DNA of 64,000 bases from Prinia subflava. Taxonomy: Eukaryota > Chordata > Aves > Passeriformes > Cisticolidae. The stretch covers positions 11,111,162 through 11,175,161 of the forward strand of contig NC_086283.1 of NCBI RefSeq assembly GCF_021018805.1, given 5' to 3'. The position numbers were made by a program, and so were the translations under genes. The notes beneath the pieces were generated by a model. That model searched no databases, was not told the DNA's origin, and saw only the letters and a program-made list of their open reading frames with translations. Positions 24,801-35,984 of the stretch are shown in pieces (position 1 is the first letter of the stretch; each line of letters starts with the position of its first letter).

Positions 24801-26087
24801 GAACAGAAAAACAAGAACAACAAAAGATTGTGTTGTAAAACCCTGGCACAAAACTTGATTCCTCTCCCCAGCAATATACATTAAGACATATGCAAAAGCA
24901 CGTATCTTTTCTGTTTATTTGACTCATCTGGAAACAATAACATGAGGGGGAAGTAAGTAGAAAACAATGCTTTCTTTCTGTTCATTCTCTCCATATATCC
25001 CTTTTGCCAAAAGAACAGGTGCTGCTGCTCTCAGGGGCGCCACTGAAAACCTGGGCTCTGCAGAGATAATGCTTCCCAGAAAGGACCTTCTGAGCAGTTC
25101 TTTTACTCGAGTAAAGAAATGGCTGACAGGAAGCCCTGCAAAACCAGGGATAAGAATGTGGACATTTTTAAAGGATAAAAAAGGTAAAAATACATATGCT
25201 GGTGTACACCAGATTTACGCACCATAACTTAGTTTAACAATAATGCAGGTAGGTGTGCCTACTAACTAACTGTGCCTACACACACACAAACACACTCTCT
25301 CTCTCCTTGGTAGGGCACTAACAATTACTCCTCAGCCTGTTTCGGCCCAGGTAAGATTTGTTATGAATAGAAAAAGGATACCAGCTTGGCTGTCCTGGCC
25401 CTACACAGACATCAGCCTCAACTGACTGACAAAAACTCCCTGATGGAGAACTCTATTTGCAGTTCTATGTTATGCTCAGATGCAGTTTTATAGATGCTTG
25501 TTATATTTTCACACCATAATGTGTTTCCATAAGGTAAGTCTTGTACATGGCTTGAGGCAGCCAATAGGTCACAAGGAGGCCATGCTGACTGTAGTTAGTT
25601 GAATTACAATAATTCTTGGGCCAGCATTTCAGGGAGTCTCAGATGACACAGATGAAGAAGGTGTCACAAAGTATCAGTTATAGAAATCCCCATGACCATC
25701 TAGACAGTTAATGGCCAACCTGTTAATGGCATTCCCTATGTGAGAATTAACCTTTGCAGATGATCCCAATAAATCAGTTTCCTTAGCTAACAGTCTGTGC
25801 ACAAGTATGTGAGCAACATGCCAGGAGAGAAAAGAAACAAGCTTAGCTGGGATATGACCCAGATTGTGTGATATGGAGTAGTAGGAGTTTTCCAGGGAGA
25901 AAGAGGAAGGCTGTTCAGCAGGTTCAGCTTTAGCTCAAAGGCTTAGGAGACAGGTTTTATTCCCTGCTCCAGTGATTTCTTTCCTATATTGTTCTTGGAA
26001 AATTTCAAAATAATAAAGGTATCTAAGTACCTTTAATACTGCACTCTCAGTTTTCTTGTAATTCAATTCTTCAATTTTACAGTGAGT
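21867..26087. other. No gene seen
   Basis: Unique sequence. A small (CA)n/(CT)n patch lies at 25277-25304. The stretch 23690-23900 is repeat-free and enhancer-like in texture, but I have no firm signal. Open frames up to 107 codons (23079-23402 +, 22431-22751 -) are not recognisable. Confidence 0.5.
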
Positions 26088-26135
26088 ATTGTAGTAATTC
26101 TTCACCTCATGGGGCTGTTTTGAAGTGCAAGTTCA
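26088..26135 (+). mobile_element. Possible MIR-like SINE fragment (3' half)
   Basis: A GTAGTAATTCTTCACCTCA segment followed by GGGGCTGTTTTGAAGTG resembles the second half of MIR/CORE-SINE elements, where an ACCTCA-GGG(T)TGTTGTGAGG motif follows the CORE. It is short and diverged. It lies upstream of a better match to the first half (26214-26285), so the two would have to be separate or rearranged copies. Confidence 0.35.
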
Positions 26136-26213
26136 CTGAAGGTGGTCAGGCGCTCACATATTGCATTGTTGAAGGCCATGGGAACATGTGGCTCGTAATC
26201 TCTTGATGTGATG

Positions 26214-26285
26214 CCTGGCTGTGTGACTAGAACAAATCCTTCCACCTCTTAGTACCTCATTTCATCTTCAGAACTAGGAGAATAT
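26214..26285 (+). mobile_element. Ancient MIR-like SINE fragment
   Basis: The segment starts GGCTGTGTGACTAGAACAAA and runs on through a CACCTCTTAGTACCTCATTT stretch and a CATCTTCAGAAC end. This follows the MIR CORE order: a GCTGTGTGACC box, an AAGTCACTTAACCTCT-type box, a CTCAGTTTCCTCATCTG-type box. MIR-type SINEs pre-date birds and survive in bird genomes as heavily mutated fragments. The call rests on a recalled family consensus, not on an alignment score. Confidence 0.5.
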
Positions 26286-26831
26286 TTTTCTACTCCTTTT
26301 CCAAAGTATATTAAAGCAGCACTCGTTAATGCCAAAATGCGATGAGAAAAATAACGATGAGCAGCTTTTGAAAGCTTATAAATAAACAAAACATACTCTT
26401 GTAATCAGGATCCGTGATAGCTTTACTATGAAAGGAGACTGTAAACAACCAGAGGAAATGCAGCCTGAACTAAAACCCAAGGGAATGAATGGATTTTTGA
26501 TTTAGGTTCCTTGATGTGCAGATAAAGAAATAAGACTGCCTAGGAAAAAGGCAAGACTTAACTGCTCAGTATAAGATTGAGATCATCTGTGCATTTGGAA
26601 CATTAGGAACTTGGGGAAATCCTGGCCCTAACATTTTTGGGGTTTCAGATATCTGAAATATTTTAATCATAAATTTTGGTACCTCTATTCCACTTGGATC
26701 AAACTCTATACTCTTCAATACTGTAGATCTTTATGTTTCTTTACACTTTGACTTCTACAGCCCAAGACTTATGAAAATATTTAGATGTTTACAAACTGCA
26801 GAGAAAGGATCACAGAATTTTCACATGTTTG

Positions 26832-27478
26832 TGTCATGAGCCAAAGGATGGTTGTGATGGCTCGTTTTGATTTCAAAATGCAAAAAGAGGCAATGAGAAC
26901 TTAATTCAAGTAAAATCAATTGTATCTTTATTGATACACACAATTATGCGACAGAAGAGAAGGGAAAGAAAGAGAGAGAGAGAAAAGAGGAAAAGGGGAG
27001 TCATAGCTACCGACAAAACAGATGCGAGTCCTCGTGACGCTGGAACCAAGACCACATTTGCAGTCCTCGTGGTGTGCGCCAATAGATCCGTCGTCCGCCG
27101 GGGAGATCTCAGAGTCTCTCCTTCTTGGGGTGATTATTATAGTTCTTTTTCGAGGCGAAGGGCAACCTGCCAGGAAGGAGGAGAGATTTCGTGGGCACTG
27201 CAGGTGTTCTCTCACGATGGGGGAGTGGTGCAGCCCAAGCCTTACAGCAGGTACGGTCGGTACGAGACAGCAAACACGGCCCAGGAACCGTAACAGCCCC
27301 CATTGTTCATGCACGGGTCCCTGAGGGGGCATCTCAGTCCGACAGAGGCAGCTGCAGGGAGAATCTTGGATCCCGCCTCGGTCAGGCCAGAACTCCTGTG
27401 CTGCGGCCCAGGGTCCGTGGGGGTCTTGGCTTCTGACAGTAGTGAGGCAGATGAGAAATCTTCAGACCGACTGTTACA
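26832..27478 (-). mobile_element. Solo LTR of an endogenous retrovirus, CpG-rich
   Basis: On the minus strand this block begins TGTAACAGTC and ends CTCATGACA, the TGT...ACA form of retroviral LTR termini. It carries a TATA-like CTATAATAATC near 27132-27142 and a poly(A) signal AATAAA at 27932 minus 1000 bases, that is + strand TTTATT at 26927-26932. A U5 region of about 95 bases follows. The 5 bases outside the two ends are GTTTG (26827-26831) and GCTTG (27479-27483), a near-match to a 5-bp target duplication with one transition, as expected for ERVL-like insertions. An alternative left edge at 26855 gives GGTTG against GCTTG. It contains a (GA)n run (26967-26980) and is much richer in CpG than its surroundings, which suggests a fairly recent insertion. 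No internal retroviral genes adjoin it. Open frames within it are incidental. Confidence 0.8.
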
Positions 27479-30400
27479 GCTTGTAAGAATATAAAGTTCT
27501 AAATCCTTCTGGAATCTGAATTTACATTCTAGTCAATGTCTGACTGCATAGCTGTATAGCTCCAACCTCCCAAAATTAGATCCTCTACCATTTAGCTGCA
27601 TCAGAAAATTTTTCCCAAATCATATTGCTGTGATTTATTTTGTGCCTCTCTTATCAGTAACAGATGAACAACTGCTGAGACAATTTCATACAATATGAGT
27701 CATCTGGAAATACTTTGGTAAGGGTTTTACAAAAGCTTAAATAATTGAAGCTTAATACTTGTGACTTACCTTTTATTTGTGTAACAGTGGTAATGCAAGG
27801 CTATACATTATCCAAAATGAAATACTTATTTGAAAAGGAAAATGAAAGCTTACAGCTTTTTTATATAAATTTATGTTTATAGAGAAAAAATGTATATTAT
27901 AGATGCTACATCAAGTAGAACTTCCACCAATCAATCACACCCTTTCTTGAAAATTATCTGACTCATGTGCCAAAATATAAAAGTGCTTTAAAGAAAAAGA
28001 TGTGAAGTAGTAGCTATTAGTCTTGTTATTTCTGATGCATCACTGTGCCAGCCACTTTCCATTAGTAGATGATCCTAAAGAGACTACATAAAATGTTACG
28101 TAGATGAGAAAAGCTTGGTAATGCTGTTCAAAAGAAATTGCTGATTTGGGAACTTAATTCCCTCAACACTGTAAGGACAGTAGAAAGATTATTGATGACA
28201 CTGAATGAAATTCTATGTTAATGAGCTACATGAGACCAAGGTGAGGGTCAAGCCTACCATTTCTGCAAATTCTAGTTTCCTTCTCACTGATCTGTCTTTA
28301 CAGAAAGTGAGGCTTCCATTCCATTATTAAGCTGCCCTAAGATGCTTATGATTGGCGTGTTTGGCCAGCAAAATGATTTGTAACAAGAAGAAAGGGACAT
28401 GAAACTAAAGAGAAAATGCAGAACTGAGAGATTCAATCACTGATTGTTTTTGTGACAACTTTTTTACATTTATTTTACTTAATCAGTATAAATATGAATT
28501 ACTCAGAATCAACTCTGTTCTGCATGGCTGGGAGAATGACCTATCAAGTCTTTTGTTGAATGACACTCTAGGTCAAAATAAGGAAACCATGAGGTGTCAT
28601 CATTATAATTGAAATGTTACAGTTCAGAAGTACTTATTGTCAAACTGAGATAAGGAAGCAAAAGTAAAAATTCTTGTTATTTAAATGTGCAAATCTTTCA
28701 TTTAAGTGCACAGATCATGGCATGGTAAGACACTATTTTTCTGTTTTACAGATAAATATGCAAATGAGTCCCTTTCTTGTGGACAAATCTCTTTACCTTG
28801 GAGATAGAGATCATTATCTGTTTTCTCAGTAGTGAGATATAAAAGCCAGTAGCTGAGAAGTATCACATTTTCTATTAGCATGATATAGTTTTCTTCTTCA
28901 TATAATCCATGAATGGTTTCAAAATTATGTTTTTAACATTATCTCAGAACTGAGAATATGCTTAAACCAATATATTTTTCAGAGTGTTCCCAAATGTGTA
29001 GTTATTAATTCCCTTTATATGCAAGTTTGACTTTGTGAAGTGCAAAAACATTTTCCCTAGAATCTATCCAGGATGTTTGCCAAGGACTACATGTACACTG
29101 AGGATAGCACATTCACTTTAGAAGATGTGAATTTTTTGGTAGTTAAGAAGACTCAGAAACAATGTTTAGATTCAAAGTGAATTAAAGTTTGTCGTAAGAC
29201 AAAAATCTGCCACAGATGTACCTGATCAATTACTGACACACAAGTTAAAAAGAGGAAAATGCTGGGTTGTTTTTAATTTATATTTATTTTGATGCAATGT
29301 ATAGTATTTTCTACTATACAGCAGAGCAACACAAATGTCATAAATCAAGAGAAATAATCAACGATCTCCAAAATGGCTTTGAACTCACCAGAAGGGATAG
29401 AGGGCTATTTTCTTGTCTTGGACATTGCTACACATCAGGATTTTCAATTTGGTTAAAAATTGTCATGTAATATTCATGTCCTATTTTATTCTTTCTTTTT
29501 TCTTTTTGAAAGAGAAGACAAGTAGAGAAATCCAAGAACATTAAGACAGAAAATTCCTACCAGTTCATACATTCATGCCCATCTCAATCATGTTAGAAGA
29601 TTGAGTGTTCCTTCATGTACTCATGAAGTGTGGTTTTAAAACTCAAACATGTTTCACAGCTGAAATTGTAAGGTCTGCTCAGATATATCCACTCACTACG
29701 TGAAACCTGGGACATTTTCTATACTAATGCAAAATAATCAGTAAGAATAGTACTTTAAACCTTCAAGCTTACAATTGTTGTTTCTAACATAATTTCCAGT
29801 AGATAAAAATATTTTGACTCTGTATTGTTCTAATGTTGTAGCCCCATGAATCTTCACCAGTTTTTAATAAAAACCAATTGACTTTGAGCAAAAATCTAGC
29901 ATAAAATATCTTAAAAGAGCAAGAAAAATTCTCACTGAAAGGGTTCTCACTTAAAGTATTTAATTGTAGAAAGTCCACAGTTTTCCACTCCTTTAGAATT
30001 TGCATCACTTCAGCAATTCATTAAATAATTTCAATGGCAAGTTTTATTTTCATTCCTCAGAGCCTCTTAAGGCTGTCCTTCATGTCTCAGGCTGTCATTT
30101 GTAAAGGCCAATTTGATAATCAAGAGCCAAATCCTTCAGTGGTTTTCAGCCAACTCTCTATTTGTGCATTGATAACTTCACTGTAAAGACAGCTATTGTG
30201 AACAGTTTTTATAAAGTAACTGAACACACTAGCTTGAATGTTTGATTCATGTGTTAGATGTCCATTGATAATAACAAGGTACTGCAGAAATGTTAATACA
30301 TTTTATTCTGGGGGAAAAAAAAAAAAGAAAAGCTGTGTTTCTGTTATATGAGGACTTTACTTTCCCTCAGTTTTCCTGTTATTTCCCAACAACAAAACCC

Positions 30401-31147
30401 CAGGGTCAATTTTCAGAAGGTATAAATGCTTGCAAATCCCACCAGTTGTAAATAAAATTCTGTTTTGAGGACTTCTAAAAAACAGGCCTGCAGCACAATG
30501 GTTCTTGCTGCTTGTGGAATACACACAGGGTTTTATAATGGTCATACAAAATCTCTGATTTTGTCACCCTAAAGATTCACAGATGAAATGTTTATGATAA
30601 TATTTCCTGTCTGTGAAAGATGAGAGCATGCTGCCCACATTTGAGTCTATCTTTCCAAGGAGCTTTTGAGTTTCGTGTTGGAGATAGAGTTAATTATGCT
30701 AGGTTTAGAGACACATCAGTAAACAGAAAAAATAAATCATAAGCATCTAATAGTGCTGATGCAATTACACACCCAAACACAGACCACCCGGCCCCCCACT
30801 CCACCCCCATTCAGCTGAAATAATATAAGCAATCGCACTCAGATTCTGGGATTTGAAAAATGCTATTTTCCTCTTTTGTTCTTTGAAATATGCTCACTCA
30901 CCCTATAAATTTTCTGCCCAATTTCCAGAAAACAGTTAAATATCAGATTTTACTTTCAATTGCCTCATTGCAATGCATGGTAGCATCTGTAGATGAAGAG
31001 GTATCTGAGCTAGAAAGTGATGACACAGATGTCAGGAGGAAAATACAAGAGAAGACAGAGGTGTTCTTTGTAAGTAGTAACTGTAGGTGTCTTACAGAAA
31101 CAATTAAAACTAAAGAATATAAAGAAAAATATCTCTAGGGAAATACT
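27479..31147. other. No annotated gene; holds one weak exon-like segment
   Basis: Mostly unique AT-rich sequence. An A-run lies at 30312-30326 and a C-rich patch at 30787-30808. The segment 30984-31069 has exon-like features and is discussed as a finding. I do not call it a gene. Confidence 0.5.
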
Positions 31148-31205
31148 TGCAAATTATAATATAAATACATTATAATATAAAATATAATATAAAATACTAT
31201 AAAAT
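31148..31205. repeat. AT-rich degenerate tandem repeat
   Basis: Imperfect copies of a TATAATATAAAA-type unit run for about 58 bases. Confidence 0.8.
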
Positions 31206-33037
31206 ACTGGAAAGCGAGCATAAAAGACTGTTTTTACTTCCCCAGCTCATTCCTTCCCCAACCTCAACCTGCCTATTAAACTAATAGAGCAGTAAAATGA
31301 AAGGATTGCCTTTGAGAAGGTTGTGAGATTCTAAGGCTGTGGACTGCACCCTACACGCTGCCATCGTGCTGCACCAAAACTGTCACCACATGGAAAAGCT
31401 TAGCAGGCTCTCCCTCTTCATGTATCTCCAACATAATGCATCACTCTAGAGAGAGGCTGTGGGAAAGACATAATTATACAAAGAAGAAATTTGATTGGGA
31501 AGATTATCACAAAATTATAGCTTTGAAAGGCAAGACAATGAAAAGTGAAGGGAAAAATTATTTGAATCAATATAATGATTCTTTAAAGTTTAACAATCTG
31601 GCACCAGTTTGAACAGTTAAGCCATATTTTTTCATTTCTTTTTTTCATTGCATGCACATCCAGCTTACCCAGCAGCCCACACTGTCTTTATTTTTGGCAG
31701 CAGTACTAAACCAATCAGGTATTTGTTACTTTAAGAGGCTTACATTTTGTCTCAGCTATGATTACACTCTATCATACTGTATCACATGCGTGTGGTGTTG
31801 CTTCCCTCTTGGCAAGCTAAAGATGCTGCCATTTAACTAGTTATAAATAAGTTGTAAATGTCCTAAACCTTTTTATTCCCTGTTTGACAATCTACATGAC
31901 ATTATCATGTAGTAGTTCTGTAATGCAGTTTAAAAACCTATTTTAATGCAAATTAAAGCTATTACCTAATACCCAGACATATACAACTTGACTAGTATTA
32001 TTCAGACTAGAGATTTGATTGTATTTGCCATCTACCTCTTATTGTTAGGCTTGCACATATTTTCCTTTGACCTTCCCCCCCCGCCCCCCGTAATTAAAAG
32101 GAAAATAACACATATAATTTTAGGAAAGGGTTTTATTATTGTCAATAATATCTTTGTGGTGAGTTATTATAAAATATTCACTCAAGAAAATCTTATTCTG
32201 GAAGTGGTTCTGCTTTTCTTTAGCACACTAGCAAATTTCATCTTTACTTACTAAAACAAATAGGACATAAAAAGCTAATAACTGCAGCACACTTTTTCTT
32301 TTGGACATTTCACTCTGTCAAGTCAGTTACCCATTTTTATGTGTAACTGCATTTTTTTCTTCCCACTCAGAATCACAACACTGCTCTCACTGAAATTTTC
32401 AATGACATTTAACAAAAATTACAAGCATAGTTTTCAGTGGAATAACAAACATTCTTGAAAATTTTCCTTCTAATGAAACTGGCATGTAGGTCCTCAGCCT
32501 CTTGATAGTGTCTCTTTAACAACTAATATCTTTGATAGAGGGTCTCAAAACTGTGTAATTACTCCAGTTAATGATGGATTGTTCTTATTAGGAATCAGAA
32601 TTTCTAGAATGAAAGCCAGCTAAACAGTCAGAAAGAACTAAGAAGTTTAAGCTTATTGGCTTTGACACAGAACAATCATTACAATCTCAGTGTATATTCA
32701 TCAAAACTGCTCTCCCTGCAACTGTCTTGCAGTTGTGATTTCTGGAGACTTGAACCACATATCTCCAGAGCAACAAAAGGGTTGAAACAGTACTGCAGCT
32801 ATTAGTTGCACATTCAAAAATATTTTTAGGGTCCTATTGCAATTAATCTGAGATGCTGTTACATGAGAAAAAAAGTTCTGTGCAAGGATGATTAATATGT
32901 AAAGCCATGTATCAGCACAGGTTTGTTTTATGTGACTTTTATAGTGCAATGTAAGTTGAAATTCAGCCTATGATTTTCATCCACAAACCTCTGCTGTTAC
33001 AGAATCCTGGTTAACTCCTTGTAAGACCAAGTGGTAA
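31206..33037. other. No gene seen
   Basis: Unique sequence. A C-run broken by one G lies at 32075-32090, and on the minus strand it is G-rich. A perfect 8-bp inverted repeat, CTACATGA/TCATGTAG, lies at 31892-31912. Confidence 0.55.
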
Positions 33038-33072
33038 ACAATCCCTTTACAATCCCTTTACAATCTCTTCTG
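33038..33072. repeat. Short tandem repeat, 12-bp unit
   Basis: The unit ACAATCCCTTT(A) is present about two and a half times head to tail, the last copy diverged. Confidence 0.75.
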
Positions 33073-33099
33073 GAACACTTCTGTAAAGGACATCTCATT

Positions 33100-33640
33100 A
33101 CATTAAGCCAAGTTGGCAGAGTCGTAGATATTGTGGAGCATTTATTAAAGAACCTCCTACATTACTATAGCTGTGCAAAATCTAATTAGAATGGAAGCCA
33201 ATGTATATAGCCTTATAAATAAAATAAAGCCTACAGTAGAGACCTGCTGTCTTTGCACATAATCAGAGCGATCATCTATACAGCAGATGGCTACTTAGTC
33301 AGTTGGCTAAGGGTTACAGCACATTTACATTTGTAAAAATGGATGAGAGTTTGTTAAAATCCTTTCAAATAACTGATTTTCCATGATGTACTTGCCCAAT
33401 AACATGACTTAAAAGACAGTTTATTGGCTAATTGAAAAGATCAAAAGGGAAATCAAATTGGCTAATTAAGGGGCTGTTGTAATAACACCTTTTTATCTGT
33501 TTCCATTTAATATTCCTTGATTTTTACTATCCTGAAAAATAATGTCACTTCATTGAACATAAAGCTTAATCGCACTGCTGTTCTGGATAATCTTCCAGAC
33601 ATTTAACAGCATTTTAGCCATATGGACAATGCATATACAG
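33100..33640. promoter_or_regulatory. Candidate conserved non-coding enhancer
   Basis: This stretch is repeat-free, has no sustained open frame, and has a dense set of homeodomain and other factor motifs. ATTGGCTAATT occurs exactly twice (33423-33433 and 33457-33467), 34 bases apart, the second running into TAATTAAG. Between them lies AGATCAAAAGG (33438-33448), close to a TCF/LEF site. A CCATATGG palindrome (E-box CATATG) lies near 33620. The texture is that of developmental enhancers in vertebrate gene deserts. Conservation and activity cannot be judged from one sequence. Confidence 0.3.
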
Positions 33641-35938
33641 CTACAAAACAGTTTTCAACTAGATACAAATAAATTTACAGGGGAATAGAAGGGCTATATG
33701 TGTCTTTGGAAGTTAGGGGCAAGCATCTGGCAATCCCAGAAAATATGAAAAATGCTTGCTTGTTTACCAGGTATATTTGAAAGTTATTTTCAAAAAACTT
33801 CCAGTAAAAAATAACATTATATTATAACAGATTCATGAATCTATAATCTCTTTCTCCTTAAACAGAGTACAGGAAGGTTGTGGATAGCTCTATAACTAAC
33901 TTGTTTCAGAGCTGCAGTTAAAAGTGTCTCTATATTTTGATATACCTGAAAATTACAATGTATCCTTTCCCAAATTACCATACTGACTCATTAGAAAATG
34001 AATATATACAGAAGGAATCCAGAATCTGCTAATTCTTTTAGGAATTACAATTACTTAAAATTTTCTAACTGAAGATACTTAACACTCAATTCCAGACTAA
34101 TCTTAGTAACATTGAAGCTTCAGGCCTTTGAAAAATAAAAAAAGAGAAAAGTTGTAGGTATGCTGTGTTACAATTTTTCAGTTAAGGTAATTTTTCCTTC
34201 CATTCTTTTTATTCATTGTAATGAAAAGTTATTTATTCAGTACATTCTAAATTATAAAGACTCGACTCCAAATCATACTCTGTAGAACAGTCTCTTCTAA
34301 AGCAATTATCATCTCTTATTTTTCCCAGTGGGTCTGAAACCAAAGCTGAGCTCCATTTCTGGCAAAGACTGAGTGGCAGCCTCCACACCCTCACAGATCA
34401 GGACATCACTGTGCTACCTATGTCTGTCTCAGGTAGGACTGAATTCCCACTGTGCTTGCAGCTCAGCATCACACCGAAGTTAAAACCCAACACTGCACAG
34501 AAATAAAATACTTAAAAGGCATAGATCATGTATATCCTGGTTACCCCCACTTGGTGGGCATGCCTACAGGTGCAATACAATACAGGAGGAAGAGAAAATC
34601 TAGCCAGGCAAAATACTGGATCATTTGATCCAGTCAAAAGGAGTTAGAACCCTGCTGAAGTAAAAGATGGGATAAATATACATGTCTACAATATGGAGTA
34701 AAATACACTAAAGGGGTGTTGCAAGAATTCTTAAAAATGCATTACTACCCCACAAATTAATAACTAAGATTAAGCTTTGCAGCATTCTAAACAGATCAAG
34801 TTAGAAATGTACTGAAAAAATTTTGAAGGACTCAGTATTATAATAAATAAATAAATGAGGAAATTAGAGTAATTTGTAAATTCCAAATAAGCACTGAAGA
34901 ATTCGTGATACCTCACAAATGAATGATGAAATTTTTCAACAATGGAACCATACAGAAGCAGCACTTGCATATTACTTTTTAACTACATCGTCTGTTTATG
35001 CAATTTTTTGGCGTTTATACTCTTTTTATTCCAATAGACCTATTTACCTCTCAGTGATCCTACTCTTTCTGGCACTTGAGATAAATTAGAATGGAGAAGA
35101 ACATCCCACTTGTCTGCAATGAAACAGGGATTTTCATCTCTTCTAAGGCAAATAAAGTTTAAATTAAGTTGAAGTCTTTTTTCTTCACATCCCAGATAAT
35201 GTTTTTTTAATTGAACTTGATTTGTTCTCCTTTTAGGTTTTAAAACTCTCGAATAACTTCCTCCTTCTGCCCACCAGCCTAAAACAAGCATTTGTTTTAG
35301 ACTTGAAACTAGGTCAAGAACTGACAAAACACAGTGATAGGCTTACTTTTTTTAACTGTGTCAGCCCAAATACCTTTTAGCTGCTGGGGATCCTTTGCTG
35401 AGAGCTACTGCACAGACACCTATATTTTCATCTCCTGTGCAGTGTGGTGCTGGGCATGATGCTGGTGCATGAAACCCTGAAATCCTTGCTCCGTGGAAAA
35501 GGAAAACAGAGAAGTTACAGAGAGGATGTTTGATCAGGGTCTGGAGGACATGGAAGAGCTTCCCTGTGGAAGAAAAGCCCCTTCCTTGTAGTATTCCCGG
35601 TAGGCAGCAAATGAGGAAAATACTGGTTGTTCCAATAGAATACCTATCAAGCATGTCCACTCCCTTAAATGAATCTTTCTATGAATGTTTACCTCCCCTG
35701 CTTCTAAATCACCTATTCCCATTTCCTTCTTCAACTATTTCTAAAAGGATTCCTTGCCTTTGCAAATATTAGTAGAGATCAAACTACAAATCATTGCGAC
35801 TTCAGCCTTCATTCACCTCAACTCTCTTCAACACTGGGCTACTTCTTAAAGTGAGCCCTTTTAGACATTGCTGGATATTGTTAAAATCTCATTATATACA
35901 GTACTGTGTCCATCAAAGTGGACTGTCTGTAATATCTT
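33641..35938. other. No gene seen
   Basis: Unique sequence. The minus-strand frames at 35040-35327 and 35361-35660 (95 and 99 codons) are not recognisable, and the latter overlaps other frames. Confidence 0.55.
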
Positions 35939-35984
35939 TCTTTTTTTTTTTTCTTTTTTTTTTTCCTTTTTTTTTTCTTTTTTA
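35939..35984. repeat. T-rich low-complexity tract
   Basis: Runs of 9-12 T separated by single C or CC, in a (T9-12 C)n pattern. It is a pyrimidine-only tract of about 46 bases. Confidence 0.9.

Noticed and set aside
26928..27332. 134-codon minus frame and overlapping + frames
   Set aside because: They lie inside the solo LTR and reflect its GC-rich composition.
33038..33072. Possible CRISPR-like or regulatory tandem array
   Set aside because: Only about two and a half short copies without spacers. This is a simple tandem duplication in eukaryotic DNA.
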